64,000 nt of DNA. It comes from Macrosoma leucophasiata (Eukaryota > Arthropoda > Insecta > Lepidoptera > Hedylidae). This document shows positions 32,087 to 42,805 of the stretch, in pieces. Positions within the stretch are counted from its first letter, which is position 1. Each line of letters begins with the position of its first letter. The stretch is from assembly GCA_036365455.1 (NCBI GenBank), contig JAWQUS010000032.1:12718001-12782000 (forward strand), written 5' to 3'. Under the pieces are notes generated by a model. The model did not search any database. It was given only the letters and a program-made list of their open reading frames with translations, and was not told where the DNA came from. Position numbers and translations under genes: made by a program.

Positions 32087-33099
32087 TATGTTCAAGACAA
32101 AAATCTTTCCCCAATATAATAATAAATTATCAGTAACGAAGGCTACAATAAATAGTGTAGTCCATGCGTATGAAGCCGCGGGTATGTCGTTATTTAACAA
32201 TATGTTCATCAGCATAGTGCGAATAGTCCTTACTACGTAATACAGCATACAGAATAAGTAAAGTTGAGTTGCCTACGTCTTTGAGTTTGAATATTCCACA
32301 GAATGTCTATCTCTCTAAGAATATAGCTATGTCTTGGTACACTGCGAATGTGACTAACATTCCATCACGCTGGGGTGACTACTGGCTAGGTTCCGTAATG
32401 TGTAGTCGCATTACTCACTGTCACGCACACTACCACCACTGTTTTGTTTCGACGAAGTCGGCGAACTATTGCATCTTTTCTTACGTTTGACACCGTAAAG
32501 TTGTGAGATTGTGAACGGTATCTTTATGTAAAAGAAATATAGTTCGGTTTTATTAAAATGTTTAAATATTTGTAGAGAAACCATATTCATTAATAGTGTA
32601 CTCGGTTTTAAGCCGTGCGGGTGTATTCCATATCTAATATTAAGTATAAAAAACAAACCTTGTCTATCTGTTACTTTGTCACGACCAATCCGCAGAAGTA
32701 ATTATGATGATTTAACACTGACTTTGAATCCTGAAAAAAAAATGGGCTATTTTGTGACAAATCCAAATACGTTGCGGATCATCGTCAAACACAAACCATG
32801 GAAAGTAGATAATATTATTAGTAAATCTCGGAATTGAAATGTATTAAAATTGACATTCGAAAACTTTAGGTGAGTTTTATGCACTACTTTTTTTTAGAAA
32901 AACTCTTTGACTTCCTAAATTGAAAATAGAAATAGCTAAAACACCCTTCATAACATCTTAAAATATAATAAATCGTTTACATTTTCGTAAATTCCCCCAG
33001 CGTCGCGCACCTAAACTCCACCCCAAACAAAGTCACCAACTGACCAATTCACACCGGTCAACGGATGCCCGCAAAATACAAGTTTATCGGAGGTTATAT
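32087..33099. other. no feature recognised
   Basis: AT-rich unique sequence. Open frames here (for example 32269-32490) have no domain. Confidence 0.4.
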
Positions 33100-33275
33100 A
33101 TCGAAATTTTCCAATAAGCCAAGGGTGGTGGGAGGGAGAGAGCGGCGCCTGCAGCCAGCGCCGAGATAAGCGTCGCCCGACGCCCGTCCTATGAAATTAT
33201 AGCACCCTCCTGCGTCCGCCTCGCCGTCTGGTACGTTGGAATAGTTTTTGGCGTTGGAAGATATTTTTGTACAGA
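33100..33275 (+). repeat. local diverged repeat AA, copy 1
   Basis: It includes GGGAGAGAGCGGCGCCTGC, GTCCTATGAAATTATAGCAC, TGCGTCCGCCTCGCCGTCTGG and GGTACGTTGGAATAGTTTTT, shared in order with copies at 33.73 and 33.93 kb. It is the most GC-rich of the three. Confidence 0.75.
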
Positions 33276-33384
33276 TATTGAGCTAGGATTGTTGAGTTAG
33301 CTTGACTATGAGAAATGCTGCTTTGGGACAGGCCTAGTTGTCGAGGTTAGTATTCTGAAGTTTTTTTGTAACATAACAACTTAG

Positions 33385-33500
33385 TTCTCAGGGGTGGCAA
33401 AGTAGGTATCTGCATTTTGACCTTTGATTTGTGTGCAGATGTTACAGTACATCAATGTGAGCTCCACGCTTGTTTGCCACATTCCTTACATAATAAAAAC
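33385..33500 (+). repeat. family A tail half
   Basis: TCAGGGGTGGCAAAG, CTGCATTTTGACCTTTG and CGCTTGTTTGCCAC are followed by ATAATAAAAA. Confidence 0.7.
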
Positions 33501-33724
33501 TCTACCACCATTAAACCGGTGCATGTGTGTGTTAGACTATTTGTGAGGTTGATGGTCCCAATTTGATGGGAATATTGTTCTTCTTAACGATGTTTCTCTA
33601 ATATGCCTTTGGAAGAAAGTTATCAATTATGGCTTTTATTAGCCTCAGGGTAAATCATATTGTGTTCGGTAATTTTATTTCCTACTGGTTAACCACCGCT
33701 TCCCAACTCCACCATCGTAATATC

Positions 33725-33865
33725 TTGATCAGTAGGTAAGGTAGGGAAAAGGAGAGGGCATCGTCACCTGCAGCCCGCTTAAGAAATGATAGCACTCTTT
33801 TGATCTGTGACTTGACTAATCTTTACACCTGGTACGTTGAAATAGATTTTTCTGAGATGATGAGA
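33725..33865 (+). repeat. local diverged repeat AA, copy 2
   Basis: AAAAGGAGAGGGC, CACCTGCAGCCCGC, AAATGATAGCACTC and CTGGTACGTTGAAATAG correspond to copy 1; the CCGCCTCGCCG block is lost. Confidence 0.6.
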
Positions 33866-33929
33866 AATTAAATTAATTATCGCAGGATGTTGATTTTTCT
33901 AATGGTGATGAAGCATTTTCAGCTTTACT

Positions 33930-34090
33930 GTCGTACCATGAAGGAAATGAGAAGGAGAGGGAATTGGCGCCTGAAGCTAGCGATAAGATACATAAGTGGC
34001 GCTCGACGACTGTCCTATGAAATTATTAATAGCACACTCCTGTGTCCGCCTCGCCGTCTGGTTGGAATAGTTTATGGAGAAATTCGGAGA
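33930..34090 (+). repeat. local diverged repeat AA, copy 3
   Basis: GAAGGAGAGGGAATTGGCGCC, GTCCTATGAAATTATTAATAG, TGTGTCCGCCTCGCCGTCTGG and GGAATAGTTTATGG match copy 1 in order. The open frame 33887-34120 overlaps it but is not shared by copy 1. Confidence 0.75.
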
Positions 34091-34172
34091 TTATTACGAT
34101 TTCTCGCTCGCACAGCTTAGAAAACTCCTAGAATAGCTTATTATCTTTAGACTAGGTATAGATTTACCCCCA

Positions 34173-34307
34173 TATTCATAAACGTACATTAGATACATTT
34201 TAGCTATAGAATGCTTTGTCTTTGTCAGTTGCATTGTCAAATGTGCAGGATAGAAAAAGACAAAGGAGAGATTAGCAACACTTTAGCTAAAATACGTTTA
34301 TGAATAA
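34173..34307. mobile_element. foldback MITE C, copy C2
   Basis: It is about 95% like C1 by eye over its whole length, with TATTCATAAACGTAC at the left and ACGTTTATGAATA at the right. Confidence 0.85.
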
Positions 34308-34624
34308 GGAGGATAGACTACAAGGATTGTCTCAAAGAAGAATTTCACTCTACTCTCGATCATCGTTTGGAATATTCGTTAAACAGTTAATAGTTTAAAA
34401 AAAAAGTTTTTTCAGGAATAATTCACGAAGAATCATTTTCATCATGTCCTGGTTTTAGAGAGTAGTGTCCTGTGGTTCACAGTAGGTGAACCGCGAGATC
34501 TTCATGGATCAAGAATCTAGTCGAAACAGTTATGATATTAGGTACGCACTAATTGGAAAAGATTCTGAAAACGAAATATCACGTTAACCTTAATCTTTAG
34601 CAAGCTTACAAAACTACTAATATC
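34308..34624. other. no feature recognised
   Basis: AT-rich unique sequence. Confidence 0.4.
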
Positions 34625-34830
34625 AAACGAGCTACCACACTGTGAGCCACGAGAGGGTGCCGGGTCGAGTTCTCCTCCGGGCCATTTGTCAGTGACAGGA
34701 CGTCGCACAGGGTGGGGACCACCCCCCCGGATTCCTCGCTTGTGGCTTGTGCACGCGGCTGTACTCGGCCGTGTTGCTCCTGAATTACGGCGAATGTTCC
34801 TTCTATAAATGCCTTTTACACTGATCGCGG
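34625..34830 (+). repeat. possible tRNA-derived SINE (AE)
   Basis: GAGCTACCACACTGTGAGCC followed by GGGTGCCGGGTCGAGTTCTC and CTCCGGGCC resembles a tRNA head with A and B boxes. A GC-rich body (GGTGGGGACCACCCCCCCGG, GTGCACGCGGCTGTACTCGG) follows. Only one copy is in the window and no target duplication was found. Confidence 0.35.
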
Positions 34831-35282
34831 TACAGTCGTCGAGATGTGGTTAATGTCCAGTGATAAAATTAAATTTGGTATAAATTTTATGCGAAGCGCT
34901 GTATCTTATAAGCTAACAATGTTTGGAAAACATAAAACTTGTCACATTGATATTATGTATTTGATGTCTGATTCCTTGGATTGAATGGACTGACCACCCA
35001 TCGCTATATTCAATGCATCCCTGATGTGCCAATAGAGGAAAATGAATATTTTACGAAATAAATTAGCTGTCTATATCATGCGAAAACTATGGGTGGTCGA
35101 ATTTTGTGTGGGTTCAATTTATGATGAAATGTATGATATAAATACCTACGGTAGACTCAAATTTTTGTTTTTTTTTTCGTATAGGAAATGTTACCTTTAA
35201 GGACATGCACCTAACTATTAGGTACCTACCTACATTTGTATAAATCAAACTGTATTTCTAATTATACCTATAACTACATAGG
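34831..35282. other. no feature recognised
   Basis: AT-rich unique sequence. Confidence 0.4.
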
Positions 35283-35527
35283 TTTTTCCAGTGTAGAAGC
35301 TCGAGAGCGTAGGCACCAACGCATTACCTAATCTATTTGCCGCCAAATAGTAGTGTCCAGTAGGTACTATCGTGTTCCGGTTATATTGCCCCGTAATAAC
35401 TATCACAGAGACATAAAAACTAAGTTGGTGACCTCTGGTCTTTGAGTAAGTGTCTATAGGCTGCAGTCATCACTTAACATCAATGTAAACTGCATGTTTG
35501 TTTGCCACCTTCATAACATACAAAACA
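35283..35527 (+). mobile_element. SINE-like family A, subtype with GAGAGCGTAGGC head
   Basis: The head reads AGCTCGAGAGCGTAGGCACC and the middle TAACTATCACAGAGACATA instead of TTTCCGGCACAGAGGCATA. The same variant occurs at 60.39 kb, so it looks like a distinct subfamily. The first ten or so bases are degraded. Confidence 0.8.
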
Positions 35528-35627
35528 GAGAGGAAGTTGTGGTTGGTACAGATCAATTTGTTTGAACTTGCCGTGAAGATAGGCATTGTAAAACGGTTTT
35601 GCGTTTCATTTTCCTGTTTATAGGTAA

Positions 35628-35965
35628 TAATAATGGCAACCCTTGATACGTCCCACTGCTGGGCACGAGTCTCTCCCCTTCTTGGGAGGAGGCCTGGAGC
35701 TTACTCCACCACGCTGCTCCAATGCGGGTTGGTGGAGATAAGGGTTAGTGGCCTACCCACTGTCGGATGTTTTCAAACTGCCCATAAGGCCTCCGACAAG
35801 GTTTAACGACTGCTATCTATCGATAGCAACCGGCAACGTGCGCTCCGAGGCACGGAAACGCGCATTTTAATTTGCCACTAGCGGTCACCCATCACACACC
35901 CGACCGCGCCCGTATTGCTTAACCGAGTAGATCGCTTCCGATCTACACCAGCCGCGGGGCCATGC
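35628..35965 (-). mobile_element. 5S-derived SINE J, copy J2
   Basis: Full length on the minus strand, from GCATGGCCCCGCGGCTGGTG through the 5S-like GTTAAGCAATACGGGCGCGG and GTGTGATGGGTGACCGC to a TTATTATTACC tail. One short deletion lies in the middle (ACCGGCAACGTGCGC on the plus strand). Confidence 0.85.
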
Positions 35966-36145
35966 GCTTCCTTCTCTTCTCTTCGCTCTTTATGTATGAC
36001 ATGTTTCAATTAATTGCATTGAACAAACCGCCATATTGATTAATGAACGTTGATTGTATTGTGATCGACCGCCATTTAGCTTTTAATGCGGTTGTGTAAC
36101 CATATTGAAATGTATTTAAACGTATCATCAGGAGTCACAAAAATG

Positions 36146-36343
36146 TGATTTTTACTGGTGGTAGAGCTCCAGTGACAGAGCTCGCGAGCATAGCCCCGCA
36201 TACCGCATTACCTAATCTACTTGCCGCTTAATGGACTATAATGTTCAGCACTATCGTATTATCGTATTCCGCTCAAGTGGTAATGTACGGCCCTGTGATT
36301 TCCGGCACAGAAGCATAACACCTTAGTCCTCAGGAGTGGCAAC
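36146..36343 (+). repeat. family A copy, tail missing
   Basis: The head to CTCAGGAGTGGCAAC is present, with a small TATCGTAT duplication near 36255. The tail is replaced abruptly by LINE-like coding sequence. Confidence 0.8.
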
Positions 36344-36590
36344 CAGTCCTAATCCATGAGCGCTTTTCGAACCATCAGTAAAATCTTTATGCCACCCGTA
36401 ATACTTTGTATTTAATTCTGCTAAAACATCACCAAGAAGAATGTTTGGATTGTGATTACTCTTAGCGCTTTTTAAACTAAGGAGCTCAATTTTATTTACA
36501 TTTCTAATAATATTGGCTGTCCAAATTTCTAAGCTATACATTTTAAGACAATCTAAAGATAATATATAAAAAAATTTAACATCGTATATA
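36344..36590 (-). pseudogene. LINE RNase H domain fragment
   Basis: The minus-strand frame reads DCLKMYSLEIWTANIIR, LLGDVLAELNTKYYGWHK and DFTDGSKSAHGLGLV. The TDGSK motif, with its Asp, is the first catalytic strand of RNase H as found after the reverse transcriptase of several non-LTR retrotransposon clades. The domain is cut at the family A junction, so only its first strand and the linker before it remain. The clade is not determined. Confidence 0.6.
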
Positions 36591-36733
36591 TTTTAACTAA
36601 TAAGGGTCTGTCAATCCTTTTATTTTGCCAATAAATGAGAAAAGTTACTCAATTTAGAAATTAAACTAACTGTATTTAGGTACATTGGGAAGCGTAATCA
36701 TCACCATGCGCTTTTTAGGGATCCGTTGGTTAA

Positions 36734-36775
36734 TTATCACTGGTGGTAGAGCTCCAGTGTCGGAGCTCGCTAAAC
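36734..36775 (+). repeat. family A head fragment
   Basis: TCACTGGTGGTAGAGCTCC and CGGAGCTCGC only, then unrelated sequence. Confidence 0.75.
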
Positions 36776-36834
36776 TTGTAAAAGGTAATAGGTTGTGATA
36801 GTGTTCCTTTTAACTTTAATATATTTTTTTTTAT

Positions 36835-37020
36835 GTCAAAGGATTGACAGACAAGCAGACGGGCCACCTGATGGAAAGTAGTCACCGGCACCTATGAACA
36901 TTTGCAACATCAGGGGAGTTGTCTTTTGACGCCATTTTTGAAGAACCCCATATTGTAGCACCTAGGGAACACCTCAGAGGGAAGTTCGTTCCACAATTTA
37001 CACGTTCTGGGCAATTATAT
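36835..37020 (-). repeat. dispersed repeat D fragment
   Basis: It contains GACAAGCAGACGGGCCACCTG, then TCACCGGCACCTATGAACAT and TCACAATTTACACG-like text, familiar from a widespread moth and butterfly repeat. It is a single copy here and its class is not determined. Orientation is arbitrary. Confidence 0.45.
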
Positions 37021-37177
37021 ACTACCTACCTATATCCATGCATTTTTAAGGGTTCCTTGTTGTCTAAGGCCCTAAAAGAGTAAAAATGTTATTCCATTGA
37101 TCATTACAAGCGGTTGAACCTTAAATTTTATATGAGAGCAGATGCATTTATACATATAAATACAAGTCCAGCTAATA

Positions 37178-37471
37178 ATTTTTTTTTTTATGTAATAAAA
37201 GTGGCAAACAAGCATGCCGTTCACATTGATGTTAAGTGATGACAGCAGCCTATAGACACTTACACAGTGACCAGAGGTAAAAATGCAGATGCGCTGCCAC
37301 TCCTGAGGCATTAGGTGTTATGCCTCTGTGCCGGAAATTACAGGGCCGTACACCTGACCGGGACACGATATTGCCGAACACTACCATTTAGCGGCAAGTA
37401 TTACAATATTAGGTAATGCGGTGGTGCCTACGCCCGCGAGCTCCGTCACTGGAGCTCCACCACCAGTAAAA
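37178..37471 (-). mobile_element. SINE-like family A, full copy
   Basis: It runs from GGTGGTGGAGCTCCAGTGAC at the right to a T run at the left. The open frame 37072-37311 crosses its boundary and is not real. Confidence 0.85.
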
Positions 37472-37535
37472 ACTCTTCTATTAAAAACATTCCCTATGCA
37501 ATTTATGTATTAACTACTGTCTAATTATTAGTTTA

Positions 37536-37850
37536 ACTGCCTCAGTAGCGTAGTGGTAGAAGGCCACTACTATTACGCTGGAGGTCCTGGGTTCGATTAC
37601 CGGGGACTATCAGAGATAATGGTTTAAAATCCTTTATCTCTGCTTCTATTGGGATTTTTCCATTTTCTGGAAGTTTCCCAGTACCCCGGAGTTTGGTAAT
37701 GTGCCCGGAGATGGCAACAGGTTCGCCACCTGTTACATGGGCGAAAAACGTAACCGGCGAGTCGTGGGTGTTTGCATGTATGATTGAATGCATGCATTTA
37801 CCTCTGCCTACCCCATCGGGGATTACAGGCGTGAAGCTACGTAATTGTTA
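37536..37850 (+). mobile_element. tRNA-derived SINE N, copy N1
   Basis: The head AGTAGCGTAGTGGTAGAAGG (box A) and CCTGGGTTCGATTACCGG (box B) are at tRNA-like spacing. The body includes TATCAGAGATAATGG, CCCGGAGATGGCAACAGG and AACCGGCGAGTCGTGGGTG. The 3' end is CCCCATCGGGGATTACAGGC. It is the reference copy of N in this window. Confidence 0.85.
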
Positions 37851-38061
37851 GTTACACGTTAAGAAACCCGTATACGCGCATACGCGCAATTTATTACGTG
37901 TTCTTTACTACGTAATAGAATTTTAAATGTAGTTTATTTTTTCCAGTTGTCTGATATTATGCAGTGCATAGATGCGTTGGACATTCTTAGACCGGTTTAT
38001 CACTCTTCAGATCTAAGTGGTTTTGCCTTCGTGACAATGAAGAAGTCATAATAATATATAT
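37851..38061. other. no feature recognised
   Basis: AT-rich with a CATACGCGCA-type repeat pair near 37880. Confidence 0.4.
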
Positions 38062-38215
38062 TAGCGACCCGCCCCGGCTTCGCGCGGGTTCAATGTCACC
38101 TACTCATACACCATTTATCGAGGTATGCTTTTAAGAGATTATATAGCCTAAAAGCATACCTTGCTATCTAACGCTGAAATAATTTTTCTAATCGGACCCA
38201 TTGTTCCTGTGCGTT
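38062..38215 (+). repeat. LINE 3'-tail-type repeat AI, copy 2
   Basis: AGCGACCCGCCCCGGCTTCG and TTATATAGCCTAAAAGC, then ATCGGACCCATTGTTCC. It matches 8932-9061. Confidence 0.6.
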
Positions 38216-38586
38216 CAAGCAAACAACTCTTCAGCTTTATAATATTACTATAGATTATCCACACGACAGTGGTGAACATTCTTCTTCTTCTTGGTCGTTA
38301 AACTCTTGACAGAGTCGTCGTGGTTGTCACTTCAGGGTTGGTGGCTTGCTTCACAACTCGCCGCCACTCCTCACGTACCGATGCTTTTCGGGTGCACTCG
38401 TAGAACGATTTCTTAGTAGCTTTTTCTTAGGCTTTGATTTGATTTGATTTGTGGGGAACATAGTTTATTATTAGTCTAGCCACCCAAATCTTCAGTTTCC
38501 TTAAAATAAAAAGGTTTTCGTTGAGGGAAACCAGTAAAATAGTAATAACATTACAGCCTACAGCAGGGTGACTGTTCCTGACTTAG
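38216..38586. other. unassigned, possibly repeat-derived
   Basis: TTGACAGAGTCGTCGTGGTT and ACTCGCCGCCACTCCTC at 38305-38370 resemble dispersed insect repeats, but no second copy is present to confirm this. Confidence 0.3.
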
Positions 38587-38816
38587 AACCACACCGCGGA
38601 CACTCCGCCAAAATTCCATACAAACGCTTAATTTGGTATCTATTACACAGACATCAATCAGAGACGTGTATTGACACGTGCATCTGTGTGCGTAGCACGT
38701 AGAAAATACCAACCGTTTCCCATAAGAGGGGAGGTTGGGTGATGCGGGGAAATCGGATGGGACGGAGAAGTGTCCATTCTATACGTAGTTTTATTACATA
38801 TTCTCTGCTTAGAACT
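38587..38816 (+). repeat. dispersed repeat L, copy L2 (uninterrupted)
   Basis: It runs ACACCGCGGACACTCCGCC to TATTACATATTCTCTGC without interruption and serves as the empty-site reference for SINE J1 in L1 (GTCCATTCTATACGTAG). Confidence 0.85.
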
Positions 38817-38817
38817 T

Positions 38818-38960
38818 TAATCCTGGGTTGCACGACGAAAGTTAAGTTAAGTTTAAGTTATTGTAACATTTCACATACTTCTCTAACTTAAAGAAATTTA
38901 TTTAATTTAGAGAAGGATGTGAAATAACTTTAACAAATATCTTGGTGCAACCCAGGCTTA
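38818..38960. mobile_element. foldback MITE M, copy M1
   Basis: TAATCCTGGGTTGCAC at the left is mirrored by GTGCAACCCAGGCTTA at the right. The interior pairs GTTATTGTAACATTTCACAT with ATGTGAAATAACTTTAAC. Confidence 0.8.
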
Positions 38961-39229
38961 GTGTTGCTGGTTCATCCACAGTATATCAATTTGAAAGAAT
39001 CGAATTATCTGGGACGTTCACTGTACTATTGACCCCGAGAAAGTGGCAACCGCTTGACCTCTTGGGGCTGCAGATCATCGCACCTGAATGGGCACCTCGA
39101 AGTTAAAATAGATACTTTGAAGTGAGAAATAAATATAGTTATCTCCGCAAAATGTTGGGCCCAGGACTATGTTAAAAAAATAATAATACGTTTGTTGTAT
39201 TTCTACTTCATTCTGTACATATAATAAAA
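38961..39229. other. no feature recognised
   Basis: Unique sequence between M1 and Q2. Confidence 0.4.
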
Positions 39230-39588
39230 CAGTAAAATCCGCGTGTCTGTACATTGTATAAATTTACGAAAATCCTATTGGGGGCGATGTCAAAATAGTA
39301 TTAGAACACTTATCGATGATTTTTAGTTTTTTTGTCTGTCTGTTTGTCCCTTTGTCCAGGCTAATCTCCGAAGATACTAGACGGATTCGAATGAAACTTA
39401 TTGGTGTGTATAGATACTAAGCCTGGCCAATATTTAGGCGTCTTTTTACTGCGGGAAAATCACACATTCCCACGGGAATCTCTACATTTAATTTCATTTT
39501 CCTATACAAACAGTCCGTATCTATCAATCAAACCTTTGACACATTATTTCATTGTGAGGCAATACGATGTTTGCCGGGTCAGCTAGTT
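39230..39588 (+). repeat. LINE 3'-tail-type repeat Q, copy Q2 (uninterrupted)
   Basis: It contains GTCTGTCTGTTTGTCC, CCTATACAAACAGTCCGTATC, CCTTTGACACATTATTTCATT and TTTGCCGGGTCAGCTAG. It shows the target of F3 without the insertion (ACACATTATTTCATT once, 39539-39553). Confidence 0.75.
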
Positions 39589-40028
39589 AGTAAATAAAAA
39601 TGTAACGCAACAAAAGTATCGCATATAAAATCGATTATCGTCAAAAATATCATAATATGGATATTGACGTAAAGGTGTAATTGGATTTATTCTTCTAAAG
39701 ATAAAATTACCACTGCAGTAAAGTGTTCTACATAAAAACAAAACATACATTCTATTAAGAAGAGTGCTTGAGTGCTTAACCTTTTGTTTATGAAATGGTA
39801 TTGGTAATATATTTTTATAGTTATTACGTCTACGTATACGATCTTGAAGCCTGCATATCAATATACTATATTGAAATATTGAATGTAATTCATGTGAACG
39901 TATAGAGCGTCATGGTCTTTGACCAAGCTCCTTAAATGGAGATTAAAAAAAAAAAATATTGTAATATTGATTTCTAGAAATGACTATACCTACTTGTGCT
40001 TACTATTGTCACATTGCGTATGTACTTT
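39589..40028. other. no feature recognised
   Basis: AT-rich unique sequence. Confidence 0.4.
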
Positions 40029-40080
40029 ACTGGTGGTAGAGTTAGGTGTAGGGACTCGAGAGCATTGGTACCAGCACAAT
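40029..40080 (+). repeat. family A head fragment (GAGAGC subtype)
   Basis: ACTGGTGGTAGAGTTAGG and GGGACTCGAGAGCATTGG, then truncated. Confidence 0.65.
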
Positions 40081-40194
40081 GACATGTGTTATCTCTTTGT
40101 AAGTTATCAAACGATACAGAAAAAAATGTATACAATTCAAAGATATGTCTTAAGACACTAAATACGTACCCATAGGTTCCAAGCATGGAGACTC

Positions 40195-40305
40195 GCGAAT
40201 ATTTTTTAGTTTTTTATACTAATCGAAATCTTACGGACGGACGGACAGATGAATATGACGAGTCTCGGGTTCAGTTTTTTGCCATTTGGCTACAGAACCC
40301 TAAAA
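40195..40305 (+). repeat. LINE 3'-tail-type repeat AG
   Basis: CTTACGGACGGACGGACAG, then TTTTGCCATTTGGCTACAG and AACCCTAAA, a common LINE 3' end pattern. Confidence 0.5.
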
Positions 40306-40351
40306 CATTAAAATAATTGGTTTATATCACATCCATTTTATTTTTTTTACA

Positions 40352-40530
40352 GCCTGGTTACCGTTAGATTCGAAGGGTCGCGGGTTCGATCCACACACCG
40401 CGGGACCATTATTTGCATGGCCTACAGATATTTATTTCGGGTCTGGGTGTTTGCGTACAACGGCATCCACGACACAGGTTTTTACCTACTGCGGGGCTGT
40501 GAGTGTAAGCGTATTTTATTTATTTATTTT
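40352..40530 (+). mobile_element. tRNA-derived SINE P, copy P2
   Basis: Box-B region GGGTCGCGGGTTCGATCC, body TTTATTTCGGGTCTGGGTG and end AGTGTAAGCGTATTTTATTT. The box A part is truncated (GGTTACCGTTAGATTCG). Confidence 0.75.
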
Positions 40531-41078
40531 ATTTAGGGTCACGTACCACAACACATTTCTGGAGGAAAAGATCCCTAATCAAAAAATATATACGTATGTA
40601 TACATACATATATTTGTATAGAAACCTTTATATATGAATACTTTTTAGTTCCAAGATAATTATCTACATAAATAGTAGATACCTACCAATGGGTTGAATT
40701 TAAAGCTTCTTTTTGTTTGAAGTCGCGTAATAATTGGCATAGCAGTGATGATACTAGACCAACAAATGTCATATACATATAACATATTAATCGCTTTAAA
40801 GCAATTACTTTTGTACACACATAAATAAAAACATTGTTGGTGTTGAACTATAACTCAACATTATAACAAATGTCAATTAATCGTCGCAATGCCTTTTTCA
40901 TGTGGAATTGCGCGAATAGTAACTGATGTTTTTCAGAGTATTCGGTGTTGACAAATTGTATATCATTAATCGTATAAAACTATGTTGTATACTTTTTTCG
41001 TATTAGAACCAGGTGATGTTCGTTTTTGAAAATAACGACACATCTATCTACATCATACATCTACGTATCAAATTAGAA
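40531..41078. other. no feature recognised
   Basis: AT-rich unique sequence. Confidence 0.4.
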
Positions 41079-41121
41079 CATTTATATTTTACTGACGCAC
41101 AACGTCAGTAAAATATAAATG
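41079..41121. repeat. perfect hairpin, 19-bp arms and 5-nt loop
   Basis: CATTTATATTTTACTGACG and its exact complement surround CACAA. Confidence 0.95.
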
Positions 41122-41160
41122 GTTTGGATTCTTGAAGTTGGAAGATTTCTATAACAGCTA

Positions 41161-41405
41161 CGTAAATTCATGGCTGTAATCCCCGAAGGGGTAGGCAGTG
41201 GTAAATGCATGCATTCAAGCATACCTACGTGCAAACACATGTTTTGACCCATGTTACAGGTGGCAAGCTTGTATACATCCTAATAGAACCAGATATAAAA
41301 GATTTTACACCATTATCTCTGATAGCCCCTGACCCGGAGATCGAACCCAGGATCCCAGCGTAGGAGAAGTGGGCTGCTACCGCTAGGCTACTTTCATAAA
41401 ATCGA
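41161..41405 (-). mobile_element. tRNA-derived SINE N, copy N3
   Basis: Inverse of N1: GTAATCCCCGAAGGGGTAGG, ATTATCTCTGATAGCCCC and GATCGAACCCAGGATCCCAG with GCTACCGCTAGGCTAC closing the head. A deletion removes part of the body. Confidence 0.8.
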
Positions 41406-41446
41406 CTTCGAGTGACATACGAACTTGTCTTGTTTTTGGCTCTGGG

Positions 41447-41672
41447 CACACCCCGGACACTCCGCCAAAATTCCATACAAACGCTTAATTTGGTTTCTAT
41501 CCATCAGTGACGTGTATTTACACGCGCACCTGTGTGCGTAGCACGTACAAAATACCAACCGTCGCCAAAGAGAGGAAGGGGTTGTGTATGTGTGTGTGCA
41601 AATCGGGCGGGACGTCGAAGTGTTCATTCTATACGTAGTATTATTACATATTCTCTGCTCTGGGACTCAAAC
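41447..41672 (+). repeat. dispersed repeat L, copy L3
   Basis: From GGCACACCCCGGACACTCCG to ACATATTCTCTGCTC. An 11-bp deletion removes ACACAGACATC-like sequence and a TGTGTGTG expansion lies at 41585-41600. The open frames on both strands here are shadows. Confidence 0.85.
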
Positions 41673-41819
41673 CAACCGCCGTTTAAGCTACCGAAGCCCC
41701 AAATCTGAGAGTCGAGTTTTTCTTCGCCTTCTACTTTTTCAAACATCACTGAAGTACCTAAATAAAGTTCCTGCTGTTGGTTGTTCTCGGAAGCGTATGT
41801 AAGCAGGTCCAAAAGCTAA

Positions 41820-41960
41820 AAAAATTGGTGAGAATCAAAAATATACTACAACCGATTCTCATATCTACCAAATACAAAATTTTTAATTGATTGGTCCAGC
41901 CGCTTCAGAGGAGTATTGTTACAAACACCATGACACGAGAATTTTATATATTAGATTTAA
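41820..41960 (+). repeat. LINE 3'-tail-type repeat (RTE-like)
   Basis: ACCGATTCTCATATCTACC, GGTCCAGCCGCTTCAGAGG and GACACGAGAATTTTATATAT follow the pattern of RTE-type 3' ends. The family is not certain. Confidence 0.5.
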
Positions 41961-42312
41961 AAACTGCATTTCATTTCAACTTAAATCTAATCAAATTCTT
42001 CGTTTTCAGCACTTGCAATAATAAAAGTGTATGGCAGCAATATCATCAGAAAACGCTGATGCGGAGAGTTTGAGGTCGTATAATAAAAACCGCCTAACCG
42101 CCGGACTAGTCCATGTTATAAAAATACGACCATCGGATAAATAAAAATATAAAATAAAATATGAAATGAAAGTGCGGCCCGCAAGAAACTCGCGCTCCTT
42201 TTGAATGTGTCTGTATCAGAATAGGGAACCCGTGGAGATGAATGAAATATATTTTTATCCTGGGAGAGCAGGGAAAAGTTACATGAATAGTAAATAGTAC
42301 CTAAACGCTTAC

Positions 42313-42404
42313 ATTAGGCCATACAATTACTATTATGCCAGAATCGAACCCGCGACCCTTCGAATCAAACGGTGGTTTCACACCGCTGGACTAACCGGGT
42401 CATC
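42313..42404 (-). mobile_element. tRNA-derived SINE P head (P6)
   Basis: GAATCGAACCCGCGACCC, TTCGAATCAAACGGTGG and TCACACCGCTGGACTAACCG are the inverse of the P tRNA-like head. The body is absent. Confidence 0.75.
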
Positions 42405-42654
42405 GAGGTATATCATAAAAGCACATTAACATGTTCGTTTTCTTTAGACTGCGATAAAAGTTAGTGATTTCGTCATACACAAACCAACCGCCGCGTGGCA
42501 TATATACGCGTGATAAAATACCATCGTAATCATCATTACAGCTGAAAGACTCCTCCACTCCTGGAACAAAGCCTTATCCAACGATGCTTACAATGGAGTT
42601 GTAGTTAGTTGAAGAATATGCTATACCTAATCACCACGTTTGGCATGTGATATG
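42405..42654. other. no feature recognised
   Basis: Unique sequence between P6 and X1. Confidence 0.35.
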
Positions 42655-42805
42655 GTCATCACAGTGACAGTAGTTTTGTCGCGGGACGCTTCTGCCAATT
42701 CTGCATTATTGCATTTATTACGGTCCTATTCGAATGGTCTAATTGCCATTGTTCAGTTGACAATTTCTCCTCCCCTTGTGGGTCACGTCCCGACGACGCC
42801 TAATT
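42655..42805 (+). repeat. dispersed repeat X, copy X1
   Basis: ATCACAGTGACAGTAGTTTTG, GTCGCGGGACGCTTCTGCC and CTTGTGGGTCACGTCCCGACG match the inverse of 47.86-48.08 kb in order. Confidence 0.65.
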
